From contig OY720344.1 in assembly GCA_963082975.1 (NCBI GenBank), positions 17,781,580 to 17,845,579 on the forward strand: a stretch of DNA of 64,000 bases. The letters are read 5' to 3'. A program made the translations under genes and the position numbers. Positions 23,614-35,065 of the stretch are shown here, piece after piece (position 1 is the first letter of the stretch; the number at the start of each line of letters is the position of its first letter). The notes beneath the pieces are model-generated. The model was given only the letters and a program-made list of their open reading frames with translations, made no database searches and had not been told where the DNA came from. Source of the stretch: Labia minor (Eukaryota > Arthropoda > Insecta > Dermaptera > Spongiphoridae).

Positions 23614-23870
23614 TACAGTGACGGTAAAAAGAAAGCTCCGGCTTCTGTTAGACAGGTATCACAACGCATTTCTTAACAGCATTAATGTATGAATCAAAAT
23701 GAAAGAAATTAATTTTTAATAGCAATTTAATTATAAATGATTGACAGTTTTATGTCTTTATGGTATTAAAAATTAATTTCTTTCATTTTGATTCACATAT
23801 TAATGCTGTTGAGAAAGGCGTTGTGGTAGCTGTCTAACTGAAGCTGGCATTTTCTTTTTCCGTCACTATA
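23614..23870 (+). mobile_element. Long-armed MITE of Tc1/mariner type
   Basis: About 105-bp inverted arms begin cagtgacggtaaaaagaaa on the left and end with ctttttccgtcact on the right. They are separated by a short spacer near 23735-23755, with TA on each side (23614-23615, 23869-23870). The whole element is a near-palindrome of about 253 bp with no coding capacity. TA flanks and the terminus suggest a Tc1/mariner parent. Confidence 0.8.
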
Positions 23871-24139
23871 TATACCTCTTACTGGAAGTGATATATTTTT
23901 TAAATATTTAGCTCTTTTATCTTTGAAATTTTTATTACTTATCTATAAATTATTTTTTCAGTACACATTTTAATTTGCGTCGTTTCGTTTTTTGAAGTTG
24001 CGTCTCTGCTTAATTAGTACTTAATTAATTTTAATTTCATTTTCACTGAGCGTCGTTAAATTTCGAGGTTGCGTTGTTTCGGGTTCGAGTCTTTAATTTT
24101 TTGAAATTTTCTTTTTTTTCTCTAGAAGGATATTCCAGA

Positions 24140-25135
24140 ATGTATATTAGTGATTCTCACCCTGGGCGATCGACACCTTAAAGGCGACGATTATTTGACT
24201 ATACGATTTGGGGGGGGGGGCAATAAGTTATTTGTGGGGGGCGAAATCATTTTCAACTCTAAAAAATCTGGAGTGTCTCCAATCGACTATCTCGCAAATT
24301 TGAATTGTGGATTAAATAACATATATTAAATTAAATTAATTATAAATTAAAATTATTAAATCATATTTATTAAACCAGCGCATGTTTGGCTCTGTTGATG
24401 GCACCATGTCACGTGTTGGCGCGTGAGATTTGCAGTGTTAAAAAATTAATTCTGGTACTTTCAGCGATTCAATCAAGCTGAAATTCTATATATAGCAGTT
24501 TTAAACAATTTTGAATCATGAGAAGAACTATCAAACATATATCTTTATTTTTACGGTCACTTTAGAGGAAAAAAAATCAAAACGTTGTAGGTAATAACCC
24601 TCTTCCGGTTGAGCTACAATTCTCAAAAGTTGATAGAAAACTACGAATTTTGAATAATGCCCATGTACCAAATTTCATGATTCTAGTTCAAACCGTTTTT
24701 GCGTAATCTTGTCTAGATACAAACACACAACACACACACTTACACACAGACATTTTTCTCAACCTTAGTGAAAATGATTCAGGAACCTTCAAAAAGTATA
24801 AAAACATTAAAATCTCAACATCGAAAATTTTCTCGATCGCAATACTATCTCTGGTGAGATAGTAAAAAATGGTCAGATGATTTTGCGATCAGGCTTTTAA
24901 AGATTTCCGCTTTTTTTTCAATATGGTTCTAAAAAATAAGGTAAGATGATTCTGCGATCAGGTTCTGAAACTCGATTTTTCACTATGGCTCTAAGTATCA
25001 CCAAGTGTACCTACCTTATATTAGGGATTATCATGCAATTTTTATCTGTTATAAATTTATAGGGGGGCGAATTATGAAGCCGGCCTTACTAAGTGGGCGT
25101 TTGGTCCAAAAAGGTTAAGAAACTCTAATGGACAT
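24140..25135 (+). mobile_element. hAT-like element with imperfect 8-bp duplication, hosting family B
   Basis: The element (24148-25127) begins tagtgattctcaccctggg and ends ggttaagaaactcta, imperfect inverted ends of hAT type. It is flanked by atgtatat and atggacat (6 of 8 match). The copy of the host MITE at 51.75-52.34 kb reads straight across this point, confirming the insertion. A family B element (24268-24863) is nested inside. A G run lies at 24210-24220. Confidence 0.7.
24268..24863 (-). mobile_element. Helentron-like family B, copy B3
   Basis: Full-length minus-strand copy inside a hAT element. It has the inverted subterminal repeats actatctc-accag and actatctcgc and a slightly broken 3' hairpin (gagtg...caatc). 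The AC-rich core (about 24722-24746) is shorter and more decayed than in B2. Confidence 0.7.
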
Positions 25136-25189
25136 CAAGGTTATATGTTTTGTGAAAAATTAAATACAATGGGTAACAAAACAATATTT

Positions 25190-25580
25190 AAAATATTTAT
25201 GTTTACTAGTGAGATCATCTCAAATTTTGTAATTTTAATTAATTAATTATTTTATTTATTAATTAATTTAACATCCTAATAAATTCCCAAAGCGATGTGT
25301 TTGATTGACTATACTATGGAGATTTTTTAAAAAACGATCTTGACAGTGGAATAAGTTTTCAAGTGTCCCAGGCGGTAGCTACGAATATCAATTGCTCCAA
25401 GGAAATTTATTTTTCGTTGAAAAAAAGCTGTTCAGCAAACGGACCAATTTTTTGTGAAAGAAAGCCGACTTAGGGCAACAGCCACTATGGACTCATCAGA
25501 CAGTGATTAATTTTAATTTTGTTTTTCATAAATTAATTAAATAATTTATTTTGTTTTAATTGAATAAGTTTTTTTTTGTT
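25190..25580. other. AT-rich intergenic stretch
   Basis: A GC-richer patch near 25290-25505 shows no known motif. No gene recognised. Confidence 0.4.
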
Positions 25581-25583
25581 TTT

Positions 25584-26213
25584 TACCGACCGACGATAGT
25601 AAGGGAGGTATTGTTTTCACACCAAATTTCACATGTGGAGATTTTTACATATCTCCACGAATCATGCATTTTCTTAACAGAAAAAAGTATTTTTAGCATG
25701 ATGTCTGTCCGTCCGTCTGTCCGTCCGTCCGTATAGATGTGTACAGCCTGAACGGCTCAACGGATTTTGAAGAAATTTGATATATTTACTTAATGCATCA
25801 GTGGGATGAATTGATCAACTTTTGGTGCAAATCTGGAAACCGGAAGTGGTAGTATTAGCGATCGACGATAGGAAGGGAAGGGTTATTTTCACACCAAATT
25901 TCACATGAGGAGATTTTTTTATATATCACCACGAATCATGCACTTTGTATTGGTTTTATCCTCGGAAAAATCATCTTCATTAGTTTTTTCTTAATTTAAA
26001 ATTATATGACTTCATCCACCCCTTCATGACGTCACAGCCAGCTCTTACTTATTAATTATAAATAAAATAAAATTAAAAATATTTATGTTATATCCATATC
26101 TGTTTTTTATTGCATTAATAGATATATTAAAATTATTTGAAATTGTTTCTGTAGCTGGAAATTAATTTATTTCAAACCGTCGGTCGGTTCGGACCTGGCC
26201 ACAGGTCAACTTA
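25584..26213 (+). mobile_element. Helentron-like family A, copy A2, full length
   Basis: Has the taccgaccgacg start, a GTCY core of about eight units (25706-25733), both internal modules, the 3' cgtcggtcggt and a perfect hairpin (26192-26207). The first CRE palindrome is mutated to TGACTTCA (26007); the second is intact (26027). No target duplication is seen, as expected for this order. Confidence 0.75.
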
Positions 26214-26284
26214 TTGTATTTTTATACAATTTTATATTATTTTTGTTTTTAAATGTTTACTTTGTTCAATTTTCTTTTTAAAAA

Positions 26285-26424
26285 GTAGTATTTTCGTAAC
26301 CCTGGAACCTATCTTCGTTCTTTACATGGTTTACTATAGAAAATCTTAATTCGCTTTGCGTTCTTTCAATTTGCGAAGTGTTTTTTGAAACTTAACCCCG
26401 ACGCAAAGTGAGGTATTGGTGTAC
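26285..26424 (+). mobile_element. pogo/Tigger-like MITE fragment
   Basis: Ends with cgacgcaaagtgaggtattggtgta, cited here in two overlapping parts (cgacgcaaagtgagg, gtattggtgta). This is the same terminus as at 51.75 kb. Upstream are ttcgtaaccctggaacctat and repeated cgctttgcg/tttgcgaag motifs typical of such elements. Confidence 0.5.
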
Positions 26425-26429
26425 TATTA

Positions 26430-27450
26430 AAAAAATAATGAGAAGCTATTAGTAAAGTAAAATTTAAAACTTTAAAGGGGACTGCCGTCATTGATACTTG
26501 CAATCTACTTGTAAAAGTTGGGGAACATATTCTACATATGTAAAATACGGCAACAAGAAAAATATAAATAAAATTTTTGTAAAAACGTTTCACGATCAAT
26601 ATTTTCTTCTTCATTCTATAAAGAATTATATACTATACTCATAAAACATGTCATTAAATTTTTGGAAATTTTAATATATATCATATTAGCATGTTATTAT
26701 TGTAAGTGTATAAAATTGGAAATGGTAATCGGATTGAACCTGTGCTAAAGTTTGTAAAAATTTGACAAAAAAAATATTCCATTAAAAAAGACGCGACTGA
26801 GTTAATATGTAATATAAATTATATGAAAATAAATATATGTAAACTTTCTATAGAAATCCACATATAGGAATAATATAAATGGATAAAATATATAATTTAA
26901 TATTGATAAACGTACATCATGATAAAAAATACTACAGAGAAATTTTTCCCATTTCAAGGAAATCTTAAAAGGAAAATGTAAATATTGACAATTTCCTTGA
27001 TTCAATTTAATTAATATCTTTTATTTATTTTAATTATTTATATATCTTACAAATGAAATATATTATATATAAAAATACAACGTATTGAGAAATTAAATGA
27101 TGAGGTCCATTTGAGGACTGTCTAAAATATAAAAATAAAACATTTAACAAAAAATCTCATTAATTTTGCACTTGCATGTTAATTTTTCCATTTTTTTTAC
27201 GGAATTCTAAATAAAGGTCGATATCCACTATATGTAACAAATATGTCACGGACAGGCACCGTGACGTCAAACTATACTTTTCAAGAAACCCTACCGTCTT
27301 GAGTCGTGACGGTTCGTGACGTTGCCATTAACACTGTTATCGAAAAGTTTAATAGCACTTTAAATTCCTGATTATATGTGACATTTTTTTTTTGTTACAA
27401 AATTTGCCTTTATGGTTTATTATAATTTAGTTTTCTCAAATATTAAGAGT
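26430..27450. other. AT-rich intergenic stretch
   Basis: No gene recognised; ORFs at 26366-26614 and 26802-27005 (minus) lack motifs. A hairpin GTCACGG...CCGTGAC lies at 27245-27265 with related gtgacgg/gtgacgt motifs to 27322. Confidence 0.45.
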
Positions 27451-27452
27451 TC

Positions 27453-27738
27453 AAATAGATCATAGGTTCCCAAACTTTTTTGTGTCATAGACCCCTTGCC
27501 AAGTTTTTCGGATTTGGGTAGACCCCCTAAATTGATTTTGATTTCTGATAAAAGAAAATTTTACTTTTTTTAGAGCTTTAATGAAAAATCAAAAATGTTA
27601 TAAGAGCCATGTCGGAAAAACAATTTCCCTTTTTTTTTAAGACCCCCAAATTTGTTATTCGCTGCCGTAGACCCCTTGGAGGTTGCCATAGACCACTAGG
27701 AGTCGATATATATCACTTTGGGAACTTCTGAAATAGAT
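27453..27738 (+). mobile_element. Non-autonomous hAT element with perfect 8-bp duplication
   Basis: The element (27461-27730, 270 bp) has ends CATAGGTTCCCAAAC and CTTTGGGAACTTCTG and is flanked by AAATAGAT on both sides (27453-27460, 27731-27738). Interior tagaccccc motifs are typical of hAT MITEs. Non-coding. Confidence 0.9.
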
Positions 27739-27995
27739 TATCAAAATTAATTTTTTAACGCATCAAATTCGCAAACTTTTTTTCTCAACAAAATTCAACA
27801 ATTCCTCAACAAAAATACTTTTAATTATTTTCTGAATTGTGATCGTTACAAGTTATTCCAGGATTAGGTAAAATTAATAATGTGTATAAAAAAGAGATTA
27901 TTATAAATATTATTACCACTCATATTGTATTATATTTATTTATTTAATATTTTGTTTATGTACCAATTTAAATAAGATCCTATTTTAATTCATTT

Positions 27996-28051
27996 TTAAT
28001 ACTCCAACACATTTTCTCTTAGAACAAACACGAATGTGTGCGTTTCTATTT
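27996..28051 (+). repeat. Left copy of a perfect 56-bp direct repeat flanking A3
   Basis: Identical, as read, to 28667-28722. Starts ttaatactccaacac and ends gcgtttctattt. The family A copy A3 lies exactly between the two. Confidence 0.9.
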
Positions 28052-28052
28052 T

Positions 28053-28666
28053 TACCGACCGACGATAGTAAGGGAGGTATTGTTTTCACACCAAATTTCA
28101 CATGTGGAGATTTTTACATATCTCCACGAATCATGCATTTTCTAAACAGAAAAAAGTATTTTTAGCATGATGTCTGTCCGTCCGTATAGATGTGTACAGC
28201 CTGAACGGCTCAACCGATTTTGATGAAATTTGGTATATTTACTTAATGCATCACTGGGAAGAATTGATCAACTTTTGGTGCAAATCCGGAAACCGGAAGT
28301 GGTAGTATTAGCGATCGACGATAGGAAGGGAAGGGTTATTTTCACACCAAATTTCACATGAGGAGATTTTTTTATATATCACCACGAATCATGCACTTTG
28401 TATTGGTTTTATCCTCGGGAAAATCATCTTCATTAGTTTTTTCTTAATTTAAAATTATATGACTTCATCCACCCCTTCATGACGTCACAGCCAGCTCTTA
28501 CTTATTAATTATAAATAAAATAAAATTAAAAATATTTATGTTATATGCCTATTTGTTTTTTATTACATTAATAGATATATTAAAATTATTTGAAATTGTT
28601 TCTGTAGCTAGAAATTAATTTACTTCAAACCGTCGGTCGGTTCGGACCTGGCCACAGGTCAAGTTA
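28053..28666 (+). mobile_element. Helentron-like family A, copy A3, full length
   Basis: Complete: taccgaccgacg start, about three GTCY units, both modules, 3' cgtcggtcggt, hairpin GACCTG-GCCA-CAGGTC and aagtta end. Very similar to A2, including the TGACTTCA variant (28460) and intact TGACGTCA (28480). Flanked by a 56-bp direct repeat, unusual for an order that normally makes no target duplication. Confidence 0.75.
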
Positions 28667-28722
28667 TTAATACTCCAACACATTTTCTCTTAGAACAAAC
28701 ACGAATGTGTGCGTTTCTATTT
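28667..28722 (+). repeat. Right copy of the 56-bp direct repeat flanking A3
   Basis: Begins immediately after the last base of A3 and matches 27996-28051 at every position read. Confidence 0.9.
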
Positions 28723-30552
28723 CTTTAATTCCATCCTCTTTCTATATTTCTTAATCATCTGCAAAATACTTTCATTAAAATTCAATTATCAAATTTTTTA
28801 TAAAATTAATATAAAAAAAAGTAAAATTTTAATATTTAGTCTTAAAAGAGAGATAGAGAGCCAAATCATGGAGGAAGTTGAGATGGGGTTTAGGGAATGA
28901 GGGAAGAGGGAGAGAAGAAATGAATTTTTTTCCCTCCAAAATAAATTCTATCTATCTATCTACCTTCGATTCAATCAATTCAAATGAAATAAAATACGAC
29001 AGAGATTGAAAAAAAAAAAAATATTCTTGAGAGAAGATGGAGAAAAAAAAAAATAAAAGTAATTTATTTAATTTTTTTCCTACCTAACCTCTCTTCCTTG
29101 GAAAAAATTTAGTATTTTAAAAAATTTTCTTATTTCTTTTTTTTTCTTTTTTTTAATCTTAAGGATAGTCTGCCTTCAACACAAGTATTGTATTAATATA
29201 ATATAATTAGTTATTTATTATCTTTACTAGGCAATTTAAAATATATAAATAATAATATCTGGTTCAATGAGTAGCGTTAATCTAAAATGCAGGAGCATCA
29301 CTAAAATTTCAGTCAACACCCTATTTATTTTATATACATTTTTTCCCAATCGATTTTTCCTTTACTAGATGTTTTAATATGCTTTCAATGTCGATATTGT
29401 CATTTTCTAATCAGTACTTTATATTTAGGATTGATGAACTTAAAAATTAAATTGAATAAAGATGATAATAATAAAATCGGAAACGGATTACCTTCATTAT
29501 CCAGAATTTTTATTTTATAATGTTTTTATCAACTTCACTTCAGGTCTGTCTGTCTGTCTGTCTGTCTGTTCGCTCTTATTGAAATTGAAATTGAAATTGA
29601 TTTTTCATCAACTATAAATTGAGATAGACTTTTGAAAACTTTTATAGATACTTCAATGGATCCCTAGAAGGTATGGAAGAAATATAATTAAATTATAATC
29701 AATCAATTGTAATGTAATTAGCAATTAATTGCATTAATATTTGACTTTTAATTCACACCATGTCACGGATAAATATTGAGTTGGTTTTCATTTTGAAAAT
29801 AATTGAAAATAATTTATAACATTAAAAGAGGAATTTTTAATTAATATAATAATTATAATAAATATAATTTAAAAACATTACTCCAATAATAATATGTACT
29901 TAATATAATTATAATCATTTTTAGAATATTAATATTTTCTTTTTGTATTATTCTATTTGCAAATTCTCGTATAACATCATCTTTATCTATTTCTCATCTT
30001 AGATCCTATTCTATGAATAATTTTATTTTATGGAATTAATATCGCACTAAAAAGAATAAAATAATATAAATATAATTTTTTTTTTATAAAATAACGTTTT
30101 TTTCATGAACTAAAAATAATAAAATAATTTTTCTATAAGCCTGACAAAGTTTATTTAATAATTTCTTCATATTCAACTAAAAACGTTGAGCGTATTTAGT
30201 TTTCATTTGCTTTATTTATATATTTTTTTTTATATTTATATTATTTCTTCTATTTTCTATTTTCTACATTTCATAATTAGTACCAATATGCATATAATAA
30301 TATAATACTAAATATGTGTAAAATAAATGGTAATACTTACAATGACATGTTTAAAACTATAATAATGCTACAAAAAGGGTGATCATGGTGGCAATCTTCT
30401 TTGAAATAGTATAGTCGTATATTAGATTTGAATAACAAAAGTGTTAATACAATTTTTGATACTTGCTTTCAATATAAAATTGAATTATTTTCTACTATTG
30501 AAAACATAAATAAATAAAATAAAAAAAATACTTAAGTAAATTTACAAAGGGA

Positions 30553-30584
<32 letters not shown>

Positions 30585-31650
30585 TAATTAAAAAAACAAA
30601 CAAATAAAAAAAAACATGAAAAAATTCAATCAATAAATATTTTCAATTTCAAACTTTATTTGTAGGTAGGTTGGTATTGATATATTTTTCATCTTTATTT
30701 TTTAATTAAATTTCTATTTGTTTTTATCCTCTCTTTCTCTCTCTCTCTCTCTCCCTATTTATTTTCGGTCTTACTAATCAATCTATCTATTGATATAAAA
30801 ATGGTCAAATATAATACCTAAATATAAATATAAATGAATGTTGAATTTTTAATTTTAATTTAAAAAAAAATCATTTAGAAATAGACTTTGTATGATTATT
30901 TAACAATATTAGCAATCTATTATTATAAAAGAATAATTTTTGTTTTTGATATTTTTTAATGAATATTCAAAATACAAAAGCTGAATTTCTCTTCTCCTGT
31001 TTATTATTATTATTATTATTATTATTTTTAGGTATGAGGTAAATAAAATACACAACGAGTTTGCTTTTACTCTAATATGAATGTACTTGTACTAATATGA
31101 ATGTTGGTTTTGTTGTTATTCTTATGAAAAACAATACAATACAACCCCACTCTTATTCATTTTTTTGTATTTAATAGGGTTTCATATGTTATTATATGTT
31201 ATTATTTGTATAATGCATTTATAGTTAAAGGGTTAGAATAAAGAAACAGGAAGAAGAAAAATTTTATAATTGTTTTTTAACTTTGTTGTTAATTATTTTT
31301 GTATTTCTACTAATGAATAATTGATTGTATAGCATAATCATGATAATATTGTTTTAGTTAATAAAGATTGTAATTTATACCATAACGTTTGTGTTATTCA
31401 TCATGAGCTGAAAATGGATAATATTATTTCATTTTAAATAAATTGTTAGAATTAATAGAAATAATGTTAGGAAAATAATAAGATGACCAGGATGTTCATT
31501 TAGATCGTTTAAACAATCAGTCAAAAATAGAAATTTATATTAGATCTCAATTTCTCTGCGAATGCAATGGATAGGAGAGAAGAGTGTTGTGCGTGTTGCA
31601 TAACGTTTAGGCTGTATTTTATTAATTAAAATTTTTCAATAAAATCTAAA
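28723..31650. other. AT-rich intergenic stretch with microsatellites
   Basis: Contains a purine-rich patch (28840-28920), a GTCT run (about 29545-29572) followed by tandem ttgaaa units, TC runs (30735-30752) and TTA runs (31000-31027). No gene recognised. The ORF at 28709-28900 begins in the flanking repeat and has no motif. Confidence 0.5.
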
Positions 31651-31676
31651 ATCTATATATATAAAGGAGAGTGTTT

Positions 31677-31693
31677 GTATGTATGTATGTATG

Positions 31694-31722
<29 letters not shown>
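31677..31722 (+). repeat. GTAT microsatellite
   Basis: About eleven tandem GTAT units just inside the Helitron 5' end. Confidence 0.95.
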
Positions 31723-31724
<2 letters not shown>

Positions 31725-32524
31725 TTTGTTTACTTTTTTGCTGTCATAGAAACAAACAAAAAAGAAATTTCCTACTTAACCGACACTTTACCGGTAATTT
31801 AGAATTATGAACATCAAAAAATAAGAAACGATTTCTATGAAATTACATCACAATATTCTTATATATCTCTATGGTAACATAGGCTATAGATTTTATTAAT
31901 ATCTAATTCTAATCAATAACCGCAGAATTTAATTTTTTAAAGTTTATATAGTTCTCCGTGTTGTTCATTCAAGAGCCAGGCGTGGCCCACTGACTGGCGG
32001 ACTCATTTTACACAATGTATATAACTAGCAATCAAAGAATTATTATAATATTTAACTTTTTATTTTAAATTCTAATATTCAAATATCATTTCAATTAAAT
32101 ATTTTATTCTAAAAGTTCTCATTTTAATTAATATAATAAAATATTTAAATCATATTTAACTTAAATTATTTTGTATTTATTCTTTCTATATTTGAATACT
32201 TCTTTTATTTTAAGGGAGGGAATTAACTATGATCTAAAAAAATTAATAAATGAACTTAATAATAAAAAATCAAATAAATCCATTAATTTAAATTAATACT
32301 ATTAATGAATGTATATATTGTTAATTTATCTTTAGTTTTATCAATACTTTTATACCGTTAATTTTTATAAATTGTCTCAAGTCTCTAACTTTGCATTTTC
32401 TCAAATTTTATTATAATTAAAAATATTCAATAAAAATCAAGCAATGAAATTAAAATATCAAAATGAAATGATCAAGAAATATTATACTCTATTATAACAT
32501 ATACAATACTTATAACTATAGGCG

Positions 32525-33320
32525 GAGGAAATATTAGACGATATCATTGCGGGTTCATGCCAAATCGATCAACATTAATTAAGATATTTTCATTATGACA
32601 GATATTAAAAAAACCGCGAATTCAATATCTCTGTTCACTAATTATTTGTAGACTTTAGTAAAACCTACGCATGACTCAATAGATCCGGATAAACTTTTTC
32701 AAATTTTGATCTTAAAATATATCTTGAAGGTAGTAAAGAAAGAGTAAGATGCGGAAATCAATTGTAAAATATTAGGTGACCCAGACGACTTAAATATAAT
32801 AGGAGATTCGGCAATTGCAATTACAGATAGCGAGGAAAAATTAATCGAGGTAGGAAAAGAGATGAGGTTTGAAATTAATAATGATAAATAAATATATTTA
32901 GAAACAAACAGGAGCAGTATTAACATACAAAATGTAGAATTTGAATATGTAGAAAAATTGAATGTAATCACGAAGGATAATAATATTTGAGAAGAATTTA
33001 AATCGAAGTTGCAATCGGGAAACGCCTGTTATCATGCAGTAAAGAGGCTTATCTCATCAAAATTATTATAAAAGGGAATGAAAATTAAAATATATAAAAC
33101 AATTATTTTGTCTGTTGTATTATATGAGTGTGAGACATGGTCTATGATCTTAGGAGATGAGAGTGGATTCAGAGTATTTGAGAATAGGATTCTCCCCAGC
33201 ATTTATGGGCCAAAGATGAGGACACCAGGGAATGACGTAAGAAAGATGGAACAGAGGCTCAGGATAAGGACACTTGGAGAAATGTGGTTGTAGCTGCCAA
33301 GAACTTTCGAGTAGATAGAT
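32525..33320 (+). pseudogene. RTE-like LINE reverse-transcriptase fragment
   Basis: Parts of a non-LTR retrotransposon polyprotein in broken frames. A LFVDFSKTY-like reverse-transcriptase block is near 32640-32680. DDLNIIGDSAI, just after the catalytic ADD box, is near 32780-32825. A longer frame at 33078-33293 encodes KIKIYKTIILSVVLYECETW and continues into the C-terminal region. It ends with the same ttggagaaatgtggttg...ccaagaactttcgag 3' sequence as the 63-kb copy, followed by a short tagata tail. Several blocks between are deleted. Dead copy. Confidence 0.75.
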
Positions 33321-33644
33321 ATAACATATTCAATAAAAATATATATAATTAATTTACTGATTAAATTAAAATATATTTTAAATAATCACACAATAAGAAA
33401 TGTATGTTTTATGTTATATATTGATTGAAACAAAATGGATGAAAATCTTTTACTACTTTCAACCAAATACCATGTACCACTCGGGGGTACAGGGGGCGGA
33501 GCCCCCGTCTAGATGTGAAGAGCGTCGAAGGAGCTCTGAGCAGCTAGTATATTAATAAAAATAGGTCATTATAATAAAATATATTAAAATAATGCAGGCC
33601 AACAGCATTTATAGCATTCATTTAATATATATATTTATATTATA

Positions 33645-34730
33645 TGTTTCCGCATGGAACCTGAATTCAAATAAATTTGAATTCCCGCCCTCTGACTAAG
33701 TTTAAATAATAATTAATTTAATATTTATAAATATTAGTGTTAATTAATTATATAATGTAGTTTAATATTTTTAAGTTAATTTAATTTATAGTTTTAAATA
33801 TTTAATTGTTATTGTCATAAATTCATGAGGTTGACCACCCCCCTCCCTTACTATCTACATATAAAAAGACAGGCCGAGCTCTCCGGAGCCCCGCTGCTGT
33901 TGTACCTGTCGCCCGAGTGCTATTGCCTTTGTCTGTCGCTGCGGCCTGTTGTTTTTATCTGCTCGTCCACTGCTTACTGGGGCCCCTTGGCCCACCGACG
34001 CCTTATTCGACCCGTTCGAATTTACAACTCGAACGCGGTGCTTTTGGGGTCGTCGACGAGGCTACAGATTGCAGCCGCCGGTCCTGTGCTCCAGAGTTTG
34101 TTCCGAGGGGGCAAACCCAGTGATTCCTGAGGGGATCATCTCTACCTTTGGATCCGTGCTGGTCCATTCATCCCGTTGGAAACTCGAGGAGGGTCCAAAG
34201 CCAATTGATCGTTGGATCAATTGCGAAACCAGCAGAGAAGACATCCAGGCAGCGAACGGCAGCGTAAACCCCCATTTTAATTCAATTCCCGGTGGTCAGA
34301 TAAGTGCACTTATGAACACTTTGAACTATATTAATTTTAGATTGAAAATTTAGATTTAAGTTGATATATAAAAATATTTAGGTGACCCTAAATATAATTA
34401 ATCCGTTTTTAATTGAACCTAATTTAATTTAATTAAATATTGTAAAAGTTGATTATAGTGTTTATTTAGCGAGCTTTTTTCAATCCCAAATTCTTAATAT
34501 ATTAAACATAGACCTTTGATACAGTCCATTTAAATTTCCAGGTGCGATAGAAGTGAAGAGGTTGCTATCGTAATTTTATTAATTCCTCTTTTTAGCCTTC
34601 GAGCAAAATTGATATATATTAAGGATTCATCCCCTTCCATTTCCTCCCACTTTCAATTTTCAGGAACAATAGCTTTCTATTATTTTTTTGGTCTTACAAG
34701 CCTCTATAGTCGATGTATCAAGCGGATACA
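33645..34730 (+). repeat. 5' LTR of the BEL/Pao element
   Basis: Starts TGTTTCCGC and ends GGATACA. A TATA box (tataaaaag, 33860-33868) lies about 215 bp in. It is followed by an unusually GC-rich block (about 33870-34280) in which the R region would begin, then AT-rich sequence. The overlapping ORFs inside (101 and 134 codons) occur identically in both LTRs, have no motif and are probably incidental. Confidence 0.92.
33860..33868 (+). promoter_or_regulatory. LTR TATA box
   Basis: tataaaaag, the only good TATA box before the GC-rich block of the LTR. Transcription would be expected to start about 25-30 bp downstream. Confidence 0.5.
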
Positions 34731-34743
34731 TCATTAAATTTTT

Positions 34744-34784
34744 TGGTCCTTCTTTAGCCGGATAAAATTGAAGATTTTATCTGG
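34744..34784 (+). other. Primer-binding-like site and overlapping stem-loop
   Basis: Thirteen bases after the LTR lies TGGTCCTTCTTTAGCCGGAT (34744-34763). It resembles the complement of the 3' end of tRNA-Tyr, with an apparent 2-base difference in the acceptor part. Its last bases form the stem CCGGATAAAAT / ATTTTATCTGG (34758-34784, loop tgaag), perfect as RNA if one G-U pair is allowed. The tRNA match is from memory and unverified. Confidence 0.5.
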
Positions 34785-35065
34785 TTTTAATTTAATATAA
34801 ATAATTTTATATTAGTTTCAAAAGAAAGCATTTGTTCTTGAGATAGAATTGCAATAAACATTATATTCAGTTGGAATATTTTGTTACCTGACCCTTGCAA
34901 TAGCAAATTTCCTTTCCATTCATTTTCTTTGTCCTTTGTTTGAAAAAAGGTCGCTAAAGTTTAAAAGGTTCGTTTAAAATTAATATTTTAAAGGATCTTT
35001 TAATAGTTATATAAATAATTTTAGTCTCTCAGGGAGATTAATTAAAATTAAATAAAAATTTTAAA

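Larger units (their letters stand above)
23962..25185 (-). mobile_element. pogo/Tigger-like MITE, split by a hAT insertion
   Basis: Outer parts (23962-24147 and 25128-25185) match the copy at 51.75-52.34 kb in reverse orientation. Shared blocks include tttcgaggttgcg, ggttcgagtct, ctctagaagg-atattcc and aaattaaatacaatg. The ttgcgtcg-rich start resembles pogo/Tigger-type terminal repeats. The far end is lost after gtaacaaaacaat. No ORF. Confidence 0.55.
31652..33547 (+). mobile_element. Non-autonomous Helitron holding a LINE fragment
   Basis: Starts TCTATATATATAAAGGAGAG after an A and ends CTAG (33544-33547) before a T. Upstream of the end, ccgtctagatgtgaagagcg matches the 17.3-kb Helitron, with an imperfect hairpin. 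A GTAT microsatellite follows the 5' end. No Rep-helicase is encoded. The interior at about 32525-33320 is an RTE-like LINE fragment, either inserted or captured. Confidence 0.75.

Noticed and set aside
29210..29290. Possible small family C fragment (tactaggcaatt, ctggttcaatgagtagcgtt)
   Set aside because: Resembles the minus-strand C end but too short and diverged to assign.
33825..34353. ORFs of 101, 68 and 134 codons, repeated identically at 37378-37906
   Set aside because: They lie in the GC-rich part of both LTRs, overlap in several frames and have no recognisable domain. Identity of the pair follows from LTR identity, not selection.
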